DNA from: Alicyclobacillus acidocaldarius subsp. acidocaldarius Tc-4-1
GTDB lineage: Bacteria; Bacillota; Bacilli; Alicyclobacillales; Alicyclobacillaceae
DNA: 64,000 nucleotides
Assembly: GCF_000219875.1 (NCBI RefSeq)
Contig: NC_017167.1
Coordinates: 1,823,572-1,887,571, forward strand
Direction: 5' to 3'
The notes below the pieces were generated by a model. That model saw nothing but the letters and a program-made list of their open reading frames with translations, ran no database searches and was not told the DNA's origin. The translations under genes and the position numbers were made by a program. Positions 44,893 to 53,790 of the stretch are shown piece by piece (position 1 is the stretch's first letter; the number at the start of each line of letters is the position of its first letter).

Positions 44893-46715
44893 GAAAACGG
44901 TGCCTCGGACGAAATTCCCATCTCGACCTTCTCCCGAGCGACAAGCTCTTCCCGGACCCTGGCCACGATCTCCCGCGCGAGTTTGTCGCCAATCCCGAGA
45001 CCGCGAAAGTCCTCCGGCTGCGCCGACGCGATGGCCTTCAGGCTGCCAAACCGGCGGAGAATGGCCTTCTTCCGCTCCGGTCCCACGCCACGAATCTCGT
45101 CCAGGACGGATTGAAATCCGCTCTTGCTGCGCCTCGACCGGTGGAACTCCACCGCGAACCGATGCACCTCATCCTGGATGCGCTCGAGCAGGTAGAACGC
45201 AGGACTGTGTCGTTCGATGCGCACAGGCTCTTCCTCGTCCATGAAGAAGAGCTGGCTCGTGCGATGGCGCTCGTCCTTCGCCAGGCCGCAGACGGGAATA
45301 TCGAGCCCAAGCTCGCCCTCGAGGACGGACAACGCCGCGCGCAATTGACCCTTCCCGCCGTCAATCACGACGAGATCGGGCAGCGGCTTATGCTCCCGGA
45401 CGAGCCGGCTGTACCGCCGTCTCACCACTTCCCGAATCGCTTCGTAGTCGTCTGGCCCTTGGGTGGATCGGATCTTGTACTTGCGGTACTCCGACTTGGC
45501 GGGCTTGCCGTCGATGAACACGACCATCGCCGACACCGCGTCGACGCCCTGGAAATTGGAATTGTCGAACGCCTCAATCCGCCGGGGAGGCTGGATCGCG
45601 AGCACCTGGCCCAATTCCATCACCGCGCCCAGCGTGCGGTCCAGGTTGCGGTCCATCAGCTGGATTTTCTCCGCCAGCGCCTGGCGCGCATTGTCACAGG
45701 CGAGATCGACCAGATCCCGCTTGGGCCCGCGCTTCGGCTGCAACACCTTCGCATCGACGACCATCGCAAGGGCTTCGCTCGGCACGCCCTCGGGCAAGAG
45801 GATTTCCTTCGGAAGATCCACCCGCTCGTGGTAGAACTGCTCCACGAACGACATGAAGTCGGTCAGTGGATCGTCGAAGTGCGGCGCGATCTGCACCTGC
45901 CGCTCGACGAGCTTCCCGTTCCTTACAAAAAACACCTGGACACTGAGCAGCCCGCGGTCTTCGGCGAAGCCGAACACGTCTCGGTCGATCCCGTCCGTCC
46001 ACGTCACCTTCTGCTCCTGCATGACCTGCTCGATGTGGCGAATCAGATCGCGAAGTTCCGCGGCCCGCTCAAATTCGAGCGACTCCGCCGCCGCTTGCAT
46101 CTTCTGCTCGAGTTCGCGCACGACATCCTGGTGCCCGCCGTTCAAAAAATGGCTGATTTCCTTCGCCATCGCTTCGTACGTGGCTTCATCCACGTCATAC
46201 ACGCACGGCGCGAGGCACTGGTGGATGTGATAGTACAGGCAGACTTGCTTCTTGAGCGTCTTGCACTTGCGCAGCGGATACAGCCGATCCAACAAGCGCT
46301 TCGTGGCCTGCGCCGACGTGGCGTTGGGGTAAGGCCCGAAGTACTTCGCGCCGTCCCGCTTCACCTGGCGCACAATCTGCAGCCTCGGATGCCTTTCCCT
46401 GGTTAGCTTGATGTACGGGTACGACTTGTCGTCCCGCAGCATGATGTTGTAAGGCGGCTGGTGCTGCTTAATCAGGTTGCATTCGAGCAAAAGCGCCTCC
46501 GCGACGGTGTCCGTCACGATGTACTCAAAGTCGCGGATCTGCGAGACCAACACCTGTGTTTTCGTGTCATGCGACCCCGTGAAGTACGAACGCACGCGAT
46601 TCCGCAGCACCTTGGCCTTGCCCACGTAAAGAATTTGACCGCTCTCGCCCTTCATGAGGTAGACGCCGGGCCGCTGCGGCAACAGATCCAGCTTGTCTCG
46701 GATGACCTGGTTCAC
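44889..46715 (-). CDS. uvrC: Excinuclease ABC subunit C
   Basis: 608 residues. Makes both incisions in nucleotide excision repair. N-terminal GIY-YIG nuclease (PGVYLMKGESGQILYVGKA), UVR motif region (FERAAELRDLIRHIEQV), the C-terminal RNase H-like nuclease (EAFDNSNFQGVDAVSAMVVF, VIDGGKGQL) and a terminal helix-hairpin-helix pair (IRGVGPERKKAILRRFGSL). GTG start with GAGGAGG upstream. No LexA box is seen in its 12-bp upstream gap. Confidence 0.97.
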   Translation of the reverse strand: MNQVIRDKLDLLPQRPGVYLMKGESGQILYVGKAKVLRNRVRSYFTGSHDTKTQVLVSQIRDFEYIVTDTVAEALLLECNLIKQHQPPYNIMLRDDKSYPYIKLTRERHPRLQIVRQVKRDGAKYFGPYPNATSAQATKRLLDRLYPLRKCKTLKKQVCLYYHIHQCLAPCVYDVDEATYEAMAKEISHFLNGGHQDVVRELEQKMQAAAESLEFERAAELRDLIRHIEQVMQEQKVTWTDGIDRDVFGFAEDRGLLSVQVFFVRNGKLVERQVQIAPHFDDPLTDFMSFVEQFYHERVDLPKEILLPEGVPSEALAMVVDAKVLQPKRGPKRDLVDLACDNARQALAEKIQLMDRNLDRTLGAVMELGQVLAIQPPRRIEAFDNSNFQGVDAVSAMVVFIDGKPAKSEYRKYKIRSTQGPDDYEAIREVVRRRYSRLVREHKPLPDLVVIDGGKGQLRAALSVLEGELGLDIPVCGLAKDERHRTSQLFFMDEEEPVRIERHSPAFYLLERIQDEVHRFAVEFHRSRRSKSGFQSVLDEIRGVGPERKKAILRRFGSLKAIASAQPEDFRGLGIGDKLAREIVARVREELVAREKVEMGISSEAPFS

Positions 46716-46727
46716 CGCCTCACCTCC

Positions 46728-48218
46728 TCAATCGGCTCGCGCCACCACAAGATAAGTGCGTCCTCCCGCGCGCTCGACGTAGTCCACGTAGCCACCGTCC
46801 GCGCCCCAGGCAGACACGGGCACCTCCAGGCGAAACGACGGCTGGCGGCTCCCTGGTGCGTGCAGGGCGCACATCGCGAGCGTCTGTCCTTCCGGCGAGG
46901 ACACCGGGGCGACCGCGTACAACACGCCGCTTTCACCTTGGACGACGGCGCCATCCGTCGCAGCAGGCACGCCAGCGTAGACCGTCGATTGCCCCGTTGG
47001 CGCCACGCACACCCACATGCCCGCCGCCACTGGAGCCGCCGAGGTTCCCTGATACACAAAGCCCGCGGGCGTGACGTGTGGATTGCGGACCACCCCACTC
47101 ACGTCGATACGGGCGGATGGGCCAAGCGACGCCGAGCCCCCGCGTGCGACAATGGGCGCGAGATGGACGGGAGATACCGCCGTAACCCCTTCTTGCCCTG
47201 ATACGGATTGCCACGCAATGCCGCCTGGCCCCGTCGCGATCACGACCTCGCCGCCGTCGCCCACGTTCAGCGTGGTCAGCCGCGACGGCGATCCGCCTGC
47301 AAACGGGACAGCGTACACGTCCACCCTCGACGCCGCGCCATGAATGCGATTCTCCGTCCAATTCACCGTAACCACAGCCCAGGCGCCCGCCGACGAGAGC
47401 GACCAGGAGCGAAACAGCCAGGCACCTCCAGTCCCCGGTGAAGGGGGCGAAAGGGTGACCTTGCACGTCCAACGCGGGTTAGCCAACAGGCTAAGCCCAT
47501 GGAGCGCATAAGCGCTCAAGTGAATTTCATCTCCTTGGGTGCCGAGCGACAGACTGCCCGTCACCAGCTCCCCATCGCCGAAGGTTAGATGGCCGAGATC
47601 GACCGGCTGACGCGTGATGTCCAACACGGCCTGCACTTGCACAGGGAGGTCGGCGCCCGCGACGGGCTCTGGCGACGCTCGGTGGACGCTTGAAGGCTGC
47701 CCCACTCCCGACGACCGCTCTCCCCACCAGCCGTACCCTACGAGGGCGAATCCGAGCAGGACGAGCATGCCGGCGGACGCGCGCGCCACCCGAGAGCCCG
47801 AGCGACGCGCGTCGGCCTCTTCGTACGCGATTTGGGCGCGCAACCGCTGCAGCGCTCGGTTCCGGAGCGCCAGTGGGAGATCGCGAAGAACCGCCTCTGG
47901 CAACCCCGTTTCCTCGAGTTCCTCCCCTCCGTCTCTCACCTCGAGCGTGTCGGCGGTCGCCTCGCTCGGCTCGTCCTCCGCTGGGGACGAAATCCCGAGG
48001 GATGTCAGCGTCTTCTCCACCCGTTCGCGAAGGCGCGCCAGGTCTGCTCGGCGGCCGATTCGCATCCACACGGCGAGCATGAGGTCCACGAAGGCGTCTT
48101 CGGCCTCAGGCGTCTCCCCCATCCGCTCCACGACGGCACGCCACACAGCGGGACCGAACCGGTCCACCAGAACATGAGCCATTCGCCGGCGCTCCGCACC
48201 CGACCTACGTGCTCTCAT
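46728..48218 (-). CDS. Sigma-region-2-like / transmembrane / extracellular fusion protein
   Basis: 496 residues. The first ~60 residues (LVDRFGPAVWRAVVERMGETPEAEDAFVDLMLAVWMRI, spread over two helices) have the look of ECF sigma factor region 2, but no region 4 follows. An acidic linker and a charged helix (LPEAVLRDLPLALRNRALQRL) lead to one transmembrane helix at about 148-167. The remaining ~330 residues are outside the cell, Gly/Ser/Val-rich with recurring beta-strand patterns such as VVIATGPGGIAWQSV and AAGMWVCVAPTG, suggesting a beta-propeller-like domain. This could be a membrane-held sigma-like sensor or a degenerate sigma fusion. ATG 48218 (GGGGAAG upstream) or ATG 48182 may be the start. 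It starts the stretch leading into uvrC (12-bp gap). Confidence 0.7.
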   Translation of the reverse strand: MRARRSGAERRRMAHVLVDRFGPAVWRAVVERMGETPEAEDAFVDLMLAVWMRIGRRADLARLRERVEKTLTSLGISSPAEDEPSEATADTLEVRDGGEELEETGLPEAVLRDLPLALRNRALQRLRAQIAYEEADARRSGSRVARASAGMLVLLGFALVGYGWWGERSSGVGQPSSVHRASPEPVAGADLPVQVQAVLDITRQPVDLGHLTFGDGELVTGSLSLGTQGDEIHLSAYALHGLSLLANPRWTCKVTLSPPSPGTGGAWLFRSWSLSSAGAWAVVTVNWTENRIHGAASRVDVYAVPFAGGSPSRLTTLNVGDGGEVVIATGPGGIAWQSVSGQEGVTAVSPVHLAPIVARGGSASLGPSARIDVSGVVRNPHVTPAGFVYQGTSAAPVAAGMWVCVAPTGQSTVYAGVPAATDGAVVQGESGVLYAVAPVSSPEGQTLAMCALHAPGSRQPSFRLEVPVSAWGADGGYVDYVERAGGRTYLVVARAD

Positions 48219-48319
48219 GGATCACGCTTCCCCGTTCTCTCCAGGATGGATAGTCTCATCATAGCCCACGAAAGCCGGAAAGGACAGCGACCCCCGCCGC
48301 GCGTGGTGTTGAGCAGAAA

Positions 48320-48356
48320 CAAAACGAAAGACCCCCTGCCGTAGCAGGAGGCCTTT
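48320..48356 (-). terminator. Terminator of the tRNA-Gln/Glu/Lys operon
   Basis: Minus-strand stem AAAGGCCTCCTGC/GCAGGGGGTCTTT with a 4-nt loop, followed by CGTTTTG. Confidence 0.75.
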
Positions 48357-48362
48357 CTGGAA

Positions 48363-48435
48363 TGGGTCATGAAGGACTCGAACCTTCAACCACCCGATTA
48401 AGAGTCGGATGCTCTACCAATTGAGCTAATGACCC
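48363..48435 (-). tRNA. tRNA-Lys (anticodon CTT)
   Basis: 73 nt; acceptor GGGTCAT/ATGACCC, anticodon arm TCCGA-CTCTTAA-TCGGG with anticodon CTT (reads AAG), T-loop TTCGAGT. Confidence 0.96.
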
Positions 48436-48439
48436 GTGG

Positions 48440-48512
48440 TGACCCTAAGGGGATTCGAACCCCTATTACCGCCGTGAGAGGGCGGCGTCCTGAGCCATTA
48501 GACGATAGGGCC
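48440..48512 (-). tRNA. tRNA-Glu (anticodon CTC)
   Basis: 73 nt; acceptor GGCCCTA/TAGGGTC, anticodon loop CCTCTCA with anticodon CTC (reads GAG), T-loop TTCGAAT. Close to gltX, whose product would charge it. Confidence 0.96.
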
Positions 48513-48518
48513 AACTGG

Positions 48519-48589
48519 CTGCCGAACTAGGACTCGAACCTAGACTAACTGATCCAGAGTCAGTCGTGCTACCATTACACCATTCGGCA
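48519..48589 (-). tRNA. tRNA-Gln (anticodon CTG)
   Basis: 71 nt; acceptor TGCCGAA/TTCGGCA, anticodon loop CTCTGGA with anticodon CTG (reads CAG), T-loop TTCGAGT. In organisms without GlnRS it is charged by GluRS and amidated; that cannot be judged here. Confidence 0.96.
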
Positions 48590-48648
48590 TCGTAGCCTTA
48601 CCTGACGCCCTACCGCTCTTCCGGGCGGCTCAGCCGGTTGCGTAATTC

Positions 48649-48677
48649 AATATACATGCTTCCTCGTGCCGTGTCAA
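48649..48677 (-). promoter_or_regulatory. Sigma-A promoter of the tRNA operon
   Basis: Minus strand perfect TTGACA, 17-nt spacer, TATATT, 60 bp before tRNA-Gln. Confidence 0.85.
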
Positions 48678-48727
48678 TAGCTGCTCGTCAATTTTTTTGT
48701 CGATCCGTACCGCCTGCGCGAACGGCG

Positions 48728-48749
48728 GCCGGCGGGCGATCCCGCCGGC
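48728..48749 (-). terminator. Strong hairpin after gltX
   Basis: 9-bp stem GCCGGCGGG/CCCGCCGGC with a 4-nt loop, 8 bp after the gltX stop. No T-run on the minus strand. Confidence 0.5.
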
Positions 48750-48756
48750 TTTCGCC

Positions 48757-50244
48757 TCACCCCGTGACCACCTCGCCAGCCTCGATGCGATCGGCCGTTT
48801 CCCGCAAACGGCGCACGGCTTCGTCGCGTCCGATGAGGGCGATGACATCAAACAGGCCGGGTCCCACCGTCAAACCCGTGATGGCCAAACGCACGGGGTG
48901 AATGAGTTCGCCCGATTTCACGCCCATGTCTTCAATCCACTGCCGGAACTCGCGCTCGACGACGGGCGCCAGAAACGGTGCCACCTCTGTCAGGCGATCC
49001 GCCACGGTCCTTAGCCTACTCGCGGTCTCCGGATGCGCGAAGTGCTTGCGAACCCCCTTTTCGTCGTACGCGCGGACCGGTTCAAAGTACGGTTGCAGCC
49101 CGTCGACCAACTCCTGAAGGTTGCGGCTGCGCGTCTGCACGAAGGCAATCACGGTGCGGATCCACATCAGGACTTCCCGACGACACTCGTCTGCCGCCAC
49201 ATAGCCGCGCTCCACCAACTGCGACCACGCCTCATCCATGACAGCCTCAGGGGACTGCTGCCGAAAATAGTGGGCGTTGAGCCACTCCAGCTTCTTGACG
49301 TCATAAATAGCAGCGTGCTTGGCCACCTTCTCCAGGTCAAAGAGCTGAATGGCCGTTTCCCGGTCCACAATTTCCCGATCATCCCCCGGGGAGAAGCCCA
49401 GAAGCAACAGATAGTTCACGAGCGCCTCAGGAAGGATGCCCATGTCCCGATACTCACTCACACTCGTGGCCCCATGGCGCTTGGACAGTTTGCTGCGATC
49501 CGGCGCGAGGATCATGGGCACATGCGCAAACGCCGGCGGCTCTGCGCCGAGCGCCTCGAACAGCACGATGTGACGGGGCGTGTTGGACAAGTGCTCCTCC
49601 GCCCGGATGACGTGTGAAATTTTCATCTCCACGTCGTCGACGCAAGACGCGAAGTGGTACGTCGGCGTATCGTCCGCCTTCCAGATGATGAAGTCGTCGA
49701 TCTCACTGTTCGCGAACGCCACGTCCCCGCGGATCAAGTCGTGAACAACGGTCTCGCCCTCCACGCGGCTGCGGATCCGGTACACGTGAGGCTCACCTGC
49801 CGCGATCCGGCGAGATCGCTCTTCAGGAGACAACTGGCGGCAGCGGCCTACGTAGCGAGGTGGCTTCCCCTCTCGTTGTGCGGCCTCGCGGTCCCGAGCG
49901 AGTTCTTCGGGCGTACAGAAGCACGGGTACGCCTTGTCCTCAGCCAGGAGCCGGTCCAAGTGGCGGCGGTAAATATGCATGCGCTCCGATTGGCGATAGG
50001 GGCCGTAGGGCCCTCCCACGTCTGGACCTTCGTCCCATAGGATGCCGAGCCAGCGCAATCCCTCTAAGATCTGCTGATACGAAGCTTCCGTCGAACGGGC
50101 GCGATCCGTATCGTCGATTCGAAGGACGAACTTTCCTCCGTGCTTTCGCGCAAACAACCAGTTGAAGTACGCCGTGCGCGCGCCCCCGATGTGAAGAGCC
50201 CCCGTAGGGCTCGGCGCAAAGCGAACACGAACTTCTTGAGCCAT
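48757..50244 (-). CDS. gltX: Glutamyl-tRNA synthetase
   Basis: 495 residues, class I synthetase. HIGH motif in APSPTGALHIGGARTA, KMSKS motif as DRSKLSKRHGATS, and a GluRS-type C-terminal helical anticodon domain. ATG 50244 has AGGAGG upstream; an open frame continues upstream but is antisense to another gene. Glutamyl-tRNA is both for translation and the substrate of HemA encoded 30 kb away. Confidence 0.97.
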   Translation of the reverse strand: MAQEVRVRFAPSPTGALHIGGARTAYFNWLFARKHGGKFVLRIDDTDRARSTEASYQQILEGLRWLGILWDEGPDVGGPYGPYRQSERMHIYRRHLDRLLAEDKAYPCFCTPEELARDREAAQREGKPPRYVGRCRQLSPEERSRRIAAGEPHVYRIRSRVEGETVVHDLIRGDVAFANSEIDDFIIWKADDTPTYHFASCVDDVEMKISHVIRAEEHLSNTPRHIVLFEALGAEPPAFAHVPMILAPDRSKLSKRHGATSVSEYRDMGILPEALVNYLLLLGFSPGDDREIVDRETAIQLFDLEKVAKHAAIYDVKKLEWLNAHYFRQQSPEAVMDEAWSQLVERGYVAADECRREVLMWIRTVIAFVQTRSRNLQELVDGLQPYFEPVRAYDEKGVRKHFAHPETASRLRTVADRLTEVAPFLAPVVEREFRQWIEDMGVKSGELIHPVRLAITGLTVGPGLFDVIALIGRDEAVRRLRETADRIEAGEVVTG

Positions 50245-50318
50245 GCCCCAACCTCCTGTCAAATTGCCCGCGGATATCCGCCGCGCCTGTGCGCACACTA
50301 GGCGCGAGGTGAACCGTG

Positions 50319-50651
50319 ATGAAGGATGCGAACCGCCATTCCAAGACGCCCGCCATTTCGAGCTCCAACTCCGGCGCGTACGATCCCGGCCCCGTTGATC
50401 AAGGGGAGACCGATTACCCGACGGCCGACGTCGCTGCCGCACAAGCCGCCACCTACGATCTCGCCGTCGAGGAGTTCCCGGAGGGCCCCTATGGCGCCGC
50501 GACCGACGAGCGGTGCCTCGGGAAGACGTCCCCGTGGCTGCCCGGCCAGATGGTGAGCGGCCGCTTTCGCGACACCAATATGATCACGTCGGATCGGCAT
50601 ACTGCGCCGTACGAGCAGGACGGCGATGACACGTATGAGGATCGATCCTAA
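50319..50651 (+). CDS. Small acidic hypothetical protein
   Basis: 110 residues, hydrophilic and acidic, without signal or transmembrane segments. ATG 50319 has GAGGTGA 6 nt upstream. The centre (GPYGAATDERCLGKTSPWLPGQM) and the ending resemble small Bacillus proteins of the DUF3905/YozQ sort from memory; I could not verify this. Divergent from gltX. Confidence 0.7.
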   Translation: MKDANRHSKTPAISSSNSGAYDPGPVDQGETDYPTADVAAAQAATYDLAVEEFPEGPYGAATDERCLGKTSPWLPGQMVSGRFRDTNMITSDRHTAPYEQDGDDTYEDRS

Positions 50652-50652
50652 A

Positions 50653-50699
50653 CGCGCGCACGGCCGGATGGCAACTTCCAACGTTGCCCCGGCCGCGCG
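50653..50699. terminator. Large GC-rich hairpin between convergent genes
   Basis: Arms CGCGCGC-CGGCCGG-GGCAAC and GTTGCC-CCGGCC-GCGCG lie between the convergent 110-residue gene and hisC. It could end transcription from both sides, though T-runs are absent. Confidence 0.45.
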
Positions 50700-50716
50700 A
50701 TGGCGCCATGTTGGCC

Positions 50717-51817
50717 TCAATGCGTTTGGCCGACCACCTCGAGCAGCGCGGCGATGCACATTTCGTTTTCTTCCGGCGTGCCAAAGGTGATACGCACATA
50801 CGATTCCAATCCGCGGAACCCGGTTCTCACCAGGATGGCCCGCCGCATCAGCGCCTCAAACACCGCCGCGCCATCGCCGACTTCCACCAGGCAAAAGTTT
50901 GCCTCGCTCGGCACCACGCGGATCCCATGTTCGGCAAGCCGCCTGTATTGAAACCTCGCTTGAGAAGCAAGCGCCTGCGATCGCCGGACGTGATCGACAT
51001 CCTCAAGCGCGGCGATAGCGCCGATTTGGGCCACGCGATTCACGTTGAAAGGCTCTCGCACGCGGTGAATGAACTGAATCACATTCGCGTTCGCCACCAG
51101 ATACCCTACGCGCAATCCAGCCAACCCATACAGCTTTGAAAACGTGAACAGAAACCCCACGTTCCCGCGTTCGAGCTCCTCCGGGCGAAGCTGCAGGCGT
51201 TCTTCATCCAAGGCGTAATTGTCGTACGCCATGTCGACCACGACAAACACGTCGTCGGGGATGCGCGCCATGAGAGCCTCAAACTCACCGCGCTTCAGCA
51301 CGGTCCCGGTTGGATTGTTGGGTGTGCACAAATACACGATCTTCGTCCGCGGCGTGACGGCCTCCGCCATGGCATCGACGTCATATGTAAAGTCCGGCTT
51401 CAGCGGCACGGGCCGCACACGGGCGTCCATCACCTGTGCGCCGAATCCGTACTGAGAGAACGACGGATGCGGCACGACGATCTCGTCGCCTGGCTCGAGA
51501 AACGTCTCAGAGATGAGCTTGATGATGTCATCGGATCCGTTGCCCACCAGCACTTGATCCGGAGAAATTCCGTGATGACGAGCGACGGCCTCGCGCACCA
51601 GATCACTCGCGCCATCCGGATACAAGTGAAGCCGCGGCAGCTCCTTGCGAATGGCCTCGATGGCGAGCGGCGAAGGGCCAAGTGCGTTTTCGTTTGAATT
51701 GAGCTTGATGATTCGCCGGTTCCCCAGTTCTCGGCGCAGTTTCTCGTCGCTCAGACCGGGTTTGTAAGGCTCAATGGCGGCCAGGTTTCCCCGCACCCTG
51801 CTCGTGACGTCGGACAT
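50717..51817 (-). CDS. hisC: Histidinol-phosphate aminotransferase
   Basis: 366 residues, PLP fold type I. KLNSNENALGPSP, LYPDGASDLVREAVARHHG, LVGNGSDDIIKL, CTPNNPTG, and the PLP lysine in FTFSKLYGLAGLRVGY. HisC-type enzymes also transaminate aromatic amino acids in Bacillus. ATG 51817 has GGGAGG 8 nt upstream. It stands alone, not in a his or aro operon, so the true role could be either pathway. Confidence 0.93.
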   Translation of the reverse strand: MSDVTSRVRGNLAAIEPYKPGLSDEKLRRELGNRRIIKLNSNENALGPSPLAIEAIRKELPRLHLYPDGASDLVREAVARHHGISPDQVLVGNGSDDIIKLISETFLEPGDEIVVPHPSFSQYGFGAQVMDARVRPVPLKPDFTYDVDAMAEAVTPRTKIVYLCTPNNPTGTVLKRGEFEALMARIPDDVFVVVDMAYDNYALDEERLQLRPEELERGNVGFLFTFSKLYGLAGLRVGYLVANANVIQFIHRVREPFNVNRVAQIGAIAALEDVDHVRRSQALASQARFQYRRLAEHGIRVVPSEANFCLVEVGDGAAVFEALMRRAILVRTGFRGLESYVRITFGTPEENEMCIAALLEVVGQTH

Positions 51818-51847
51818 CCCGCGCACCTCCCACGTGTCATGCTCTTC

Positions 51848-51877
51848 ATTGTACAGGATATCGGCCTAGGCCGTCAC
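51848..51877 (-). promoter_or_regulatory. Candidate sigma-A promoter of hisC
   Basis: Minus strand GTGACG, 18-nt spacer, TACAAT, immediately after the DUF502 gene. Confidence 0.6.
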
Positions 51878-51880
51878 TGC

Positions 51881-52582
51881 TCACGCGCCAACGGGCGGCG
51901 GAGGGGGCTTGGGCCCCTCCGAACGGTCAGGGCCTTCCGCATCCACACGCGCTTGCGCCGCAGGCATCTTTCCCTTTCCGTCGGTTTCCACCCCTCGCGT
52001 CTCGCCGAGTCCTGCGGACAACGCGAACCGCCAAGCAGATTCCACGCTCAGATCGACCGGCTTGACGCGATCCCGCGGGACAAGGACCGTCACGCCTGCA
52101 AATTGAAACGCATTCGGCAGGTACACAGCCACCATTCGCCCCTGCGGATCGAGTGCCTCGGGAAGCGTTTCGGACGTGATGAAGCCAAGCACCTGGGCGC
52201 GTTCGTCCGGCCACATCACGAGCACAGGAGTTTGGAACGCTGTTCGCCGCCGGAACAAGTTCTCGATGAGCTCCTTGACCGTGGTGTACACGGTGCGCAC
52301 GACCGGGATGTGCGTAAAGAGGCGATCCGCCCATTGCAACACGATCCGGCTGACGTATGCGCGCGACAACAGGCCGATGACGAACAGCGCCGCGAGAACA
52401 ATCAAAAAACCGAGACCCGGGATGTGAAGATAGACCCAGGGGATGTACCAGCTGACGAGTCCATCGACCTGGTTGACGACGAACACCACCACCCAGATGG
52501 CCAGCGCAAACGGCAAGATGGTGGCAAGGCCGATACCTAGGTACTGGGCCAGTTTCCGAAGGATCTCCTTTACCCAATTCAT
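51881..52582 (-). CDS. DUF502 family membrane protein
   Basis: 233 residues. Two N-terminal transmembrane helices (about 15-36 and 55-75), then the family core ADRLFTHIPVVRTVYTTVKEL, PVLVMWP, and VAVYLPNAFQFAGVTVLVPRDRV. The last ~30 residues are a Pro/Asp/Glu-rich tail ending PPPPPVGA. Function of the family is unknown. It starts 6 bp after the antiporter gene and is probably translated with it. Confidence 0.9.
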   Translation of the reverse strand: MNWVKEILRKLAQYLGIGLATILPFALAIWVVVFVVNQVDGLVSWYIPWVYLHIPGLGFLIVLAALFVIGLLSRAYVSRIVLQWADRLFTHIPVVRTVYTTVKELIENLFRRRTAFQTPVLVMWPDERAQVLGFITSETLPEALDPQGRMVAVYLPNAFQFAGVTVLVPRDRVKPVDLSVESAWRFALSAGLGETRGVETDGKGKMPAAQARVDAEGPDRSEGPKPPPPPVGA

Positions 52583-52588
52583 CTCCTG

Positions 52589-53644
52589 TCACCCCGGCAG
52601 GCTATAGAACCCAGCCGCCAGTACCACGTAGGCGCCAAAAGCCATAGCGCCTTCCAGCCAATTGGACTCTCCATCCATGACGAGCACAACAACGAGCAAA
52701 ACGGCGGCCATCATGCTGACCACTTCCGGCCACGTGAACGCGAACGTGAACGGGACGCCCATCAGCGCGCCGATGAAAAACAGGACCGGCGCGATGAACA
52801 TGGCCACCTGAAGCGTGCTTCCCACGGCGATTTCGAGCGACAAATCCATGCGGTTTTTCCAAGCCATCCAGACCGCCGAGGCGTGCTCCGCGGCATTTCC
52901 GATGATGGCGACAACCACGACGCCGATGAACACTTCGCTCCACCCGAGGTGTGTTGCGATGGAACGCACCGAGCCGACGAGCCAGTCGCTCTCCAGACTC
53001 ACGAGGACGGTGGAAGCCGCCAACAGCGCCACATGGACGAGAAGCGGCTTGGTCGACGCGGAAGCGTCGTCCTCTTCATGTTGAATCGCTTGGAACAGTT
53101 CGCGATGGGTGAACAAGCTGAAGTAGAGTCCCAGTAGATACACCACGAGGGAGACGGCCGCCGCCCCGTACGACAGGACCGGGGATAGGTGAGCAGCGCC
53201 ATAGGCGAAGGCGGTGGGTACCACAAACGCAACGCCAATCCCCAGCATCAACATGGAACCGTGACTGCGCGCTACGCGGACATTAAACTTTTGAATCGGA
53301 TGGCGCAAGCCCCCTACGAAGAACGAGAGGCCCAAGACGAACAGCAGATTGCTGATGATGGAGCCCGTGATGGACGACTTGACCAAAGGAATGAGCCCGT
53401 CCTTCAGGGAAAACACGCCGATGATAAGTTCCACCGCATTGCCAAATGTCGCCGATAAAAGACCTCCCAGTCGCTCGCCGGACCTCGCCGCGATGGCCTC
53501 CGTGGCCCGCCCCATGATGGCCGCGAGCGGGATCACGGCCGCTGAGGAAACAAAGAACTGCATCACAGGGCTGTGCACCCACAGATGAACGCCGACGCTC
53601 CATGCGGTCAGAACCACCGCAGCGATCGAGATCAAGACATTCAA
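52589..53644 (-). CDS. Calcium/proton antiporter, ChaA/CAX family
   Basis: 351 residues, about 11 transmembrane helices. The two alpha-repeats have GNAVELIIGVFSL and IGNAAEHASAVWMAW, the cation site of CaCA exchangers. An acidic loop HEEDDASAS lies between the halves. I prefer TTG 53644 (AGGAGGAGAG upstream) over the ATG 12 codons earlier, which lacks a ribosome binding site. Exports Ca2+ or other cations using the proton gradient. Confidence 0.9.
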   Translation of the reverse strand: MNVLISIAAVVLTAWSVGVHLWVHSPVMQFFVSSAAVIPLAAIMGRATEAIAARSGERLGGLLSATFGNAVELIIGVFSLKDGLIPLVKSSITGSIISNLLFVLGLSFFVGGLRHPIQKFNVRVARSHGSMLMLGIGVAFVVPTAFAYGAAHLSPVLSYGAAAVSLVVYLLGLYFSLFTHRELFQAIQHEEDDASASTKPLLVHVALLAASTVLVSLESDWLVGSVRSIATHLGWSEVFIGVVVVAIIGNAAEHASAVWMAWKNRMDLSLEIAVGSTLQVAMFIAPVLFFIGALMGVPFTFAFTWPEVVSMMAAVLLVVVLVMDGESNWLEGAMAFGAYVVLAAGFYSLPG

Positions 53645-53758
53645 TCGCGTCTCTCCTCCTCGTGATACCGTCTGCACCATTCCTCAAAAATTTATCAAAA
53701 CCATACCAAATGCCCGCGCTCCATTGCATGCGTCTCCCGGGGTTCTACATGACAAGTG

Positions 53759-53767
53759 TGCTACAAT
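53759..53767 (+). promoter_or_regulatory. Extended -10 promoter of the 121-residue gene
   Basis: TG-N-TACAAT on the plus strand, 24 bp before the start codon, with no good -35. Confidence 0.5.
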
Positions 53768-53790
53768 GAGGCGAGAAAGGAGACCGCGCG

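Noticed and set aside
50265-50300. Sigma-G-like sequence (GGATA ... CACACTA) before the 110-residue gene
   Set aside because: Both boxes have a mismatch at an important position and the spacer is 17 rather than 18.
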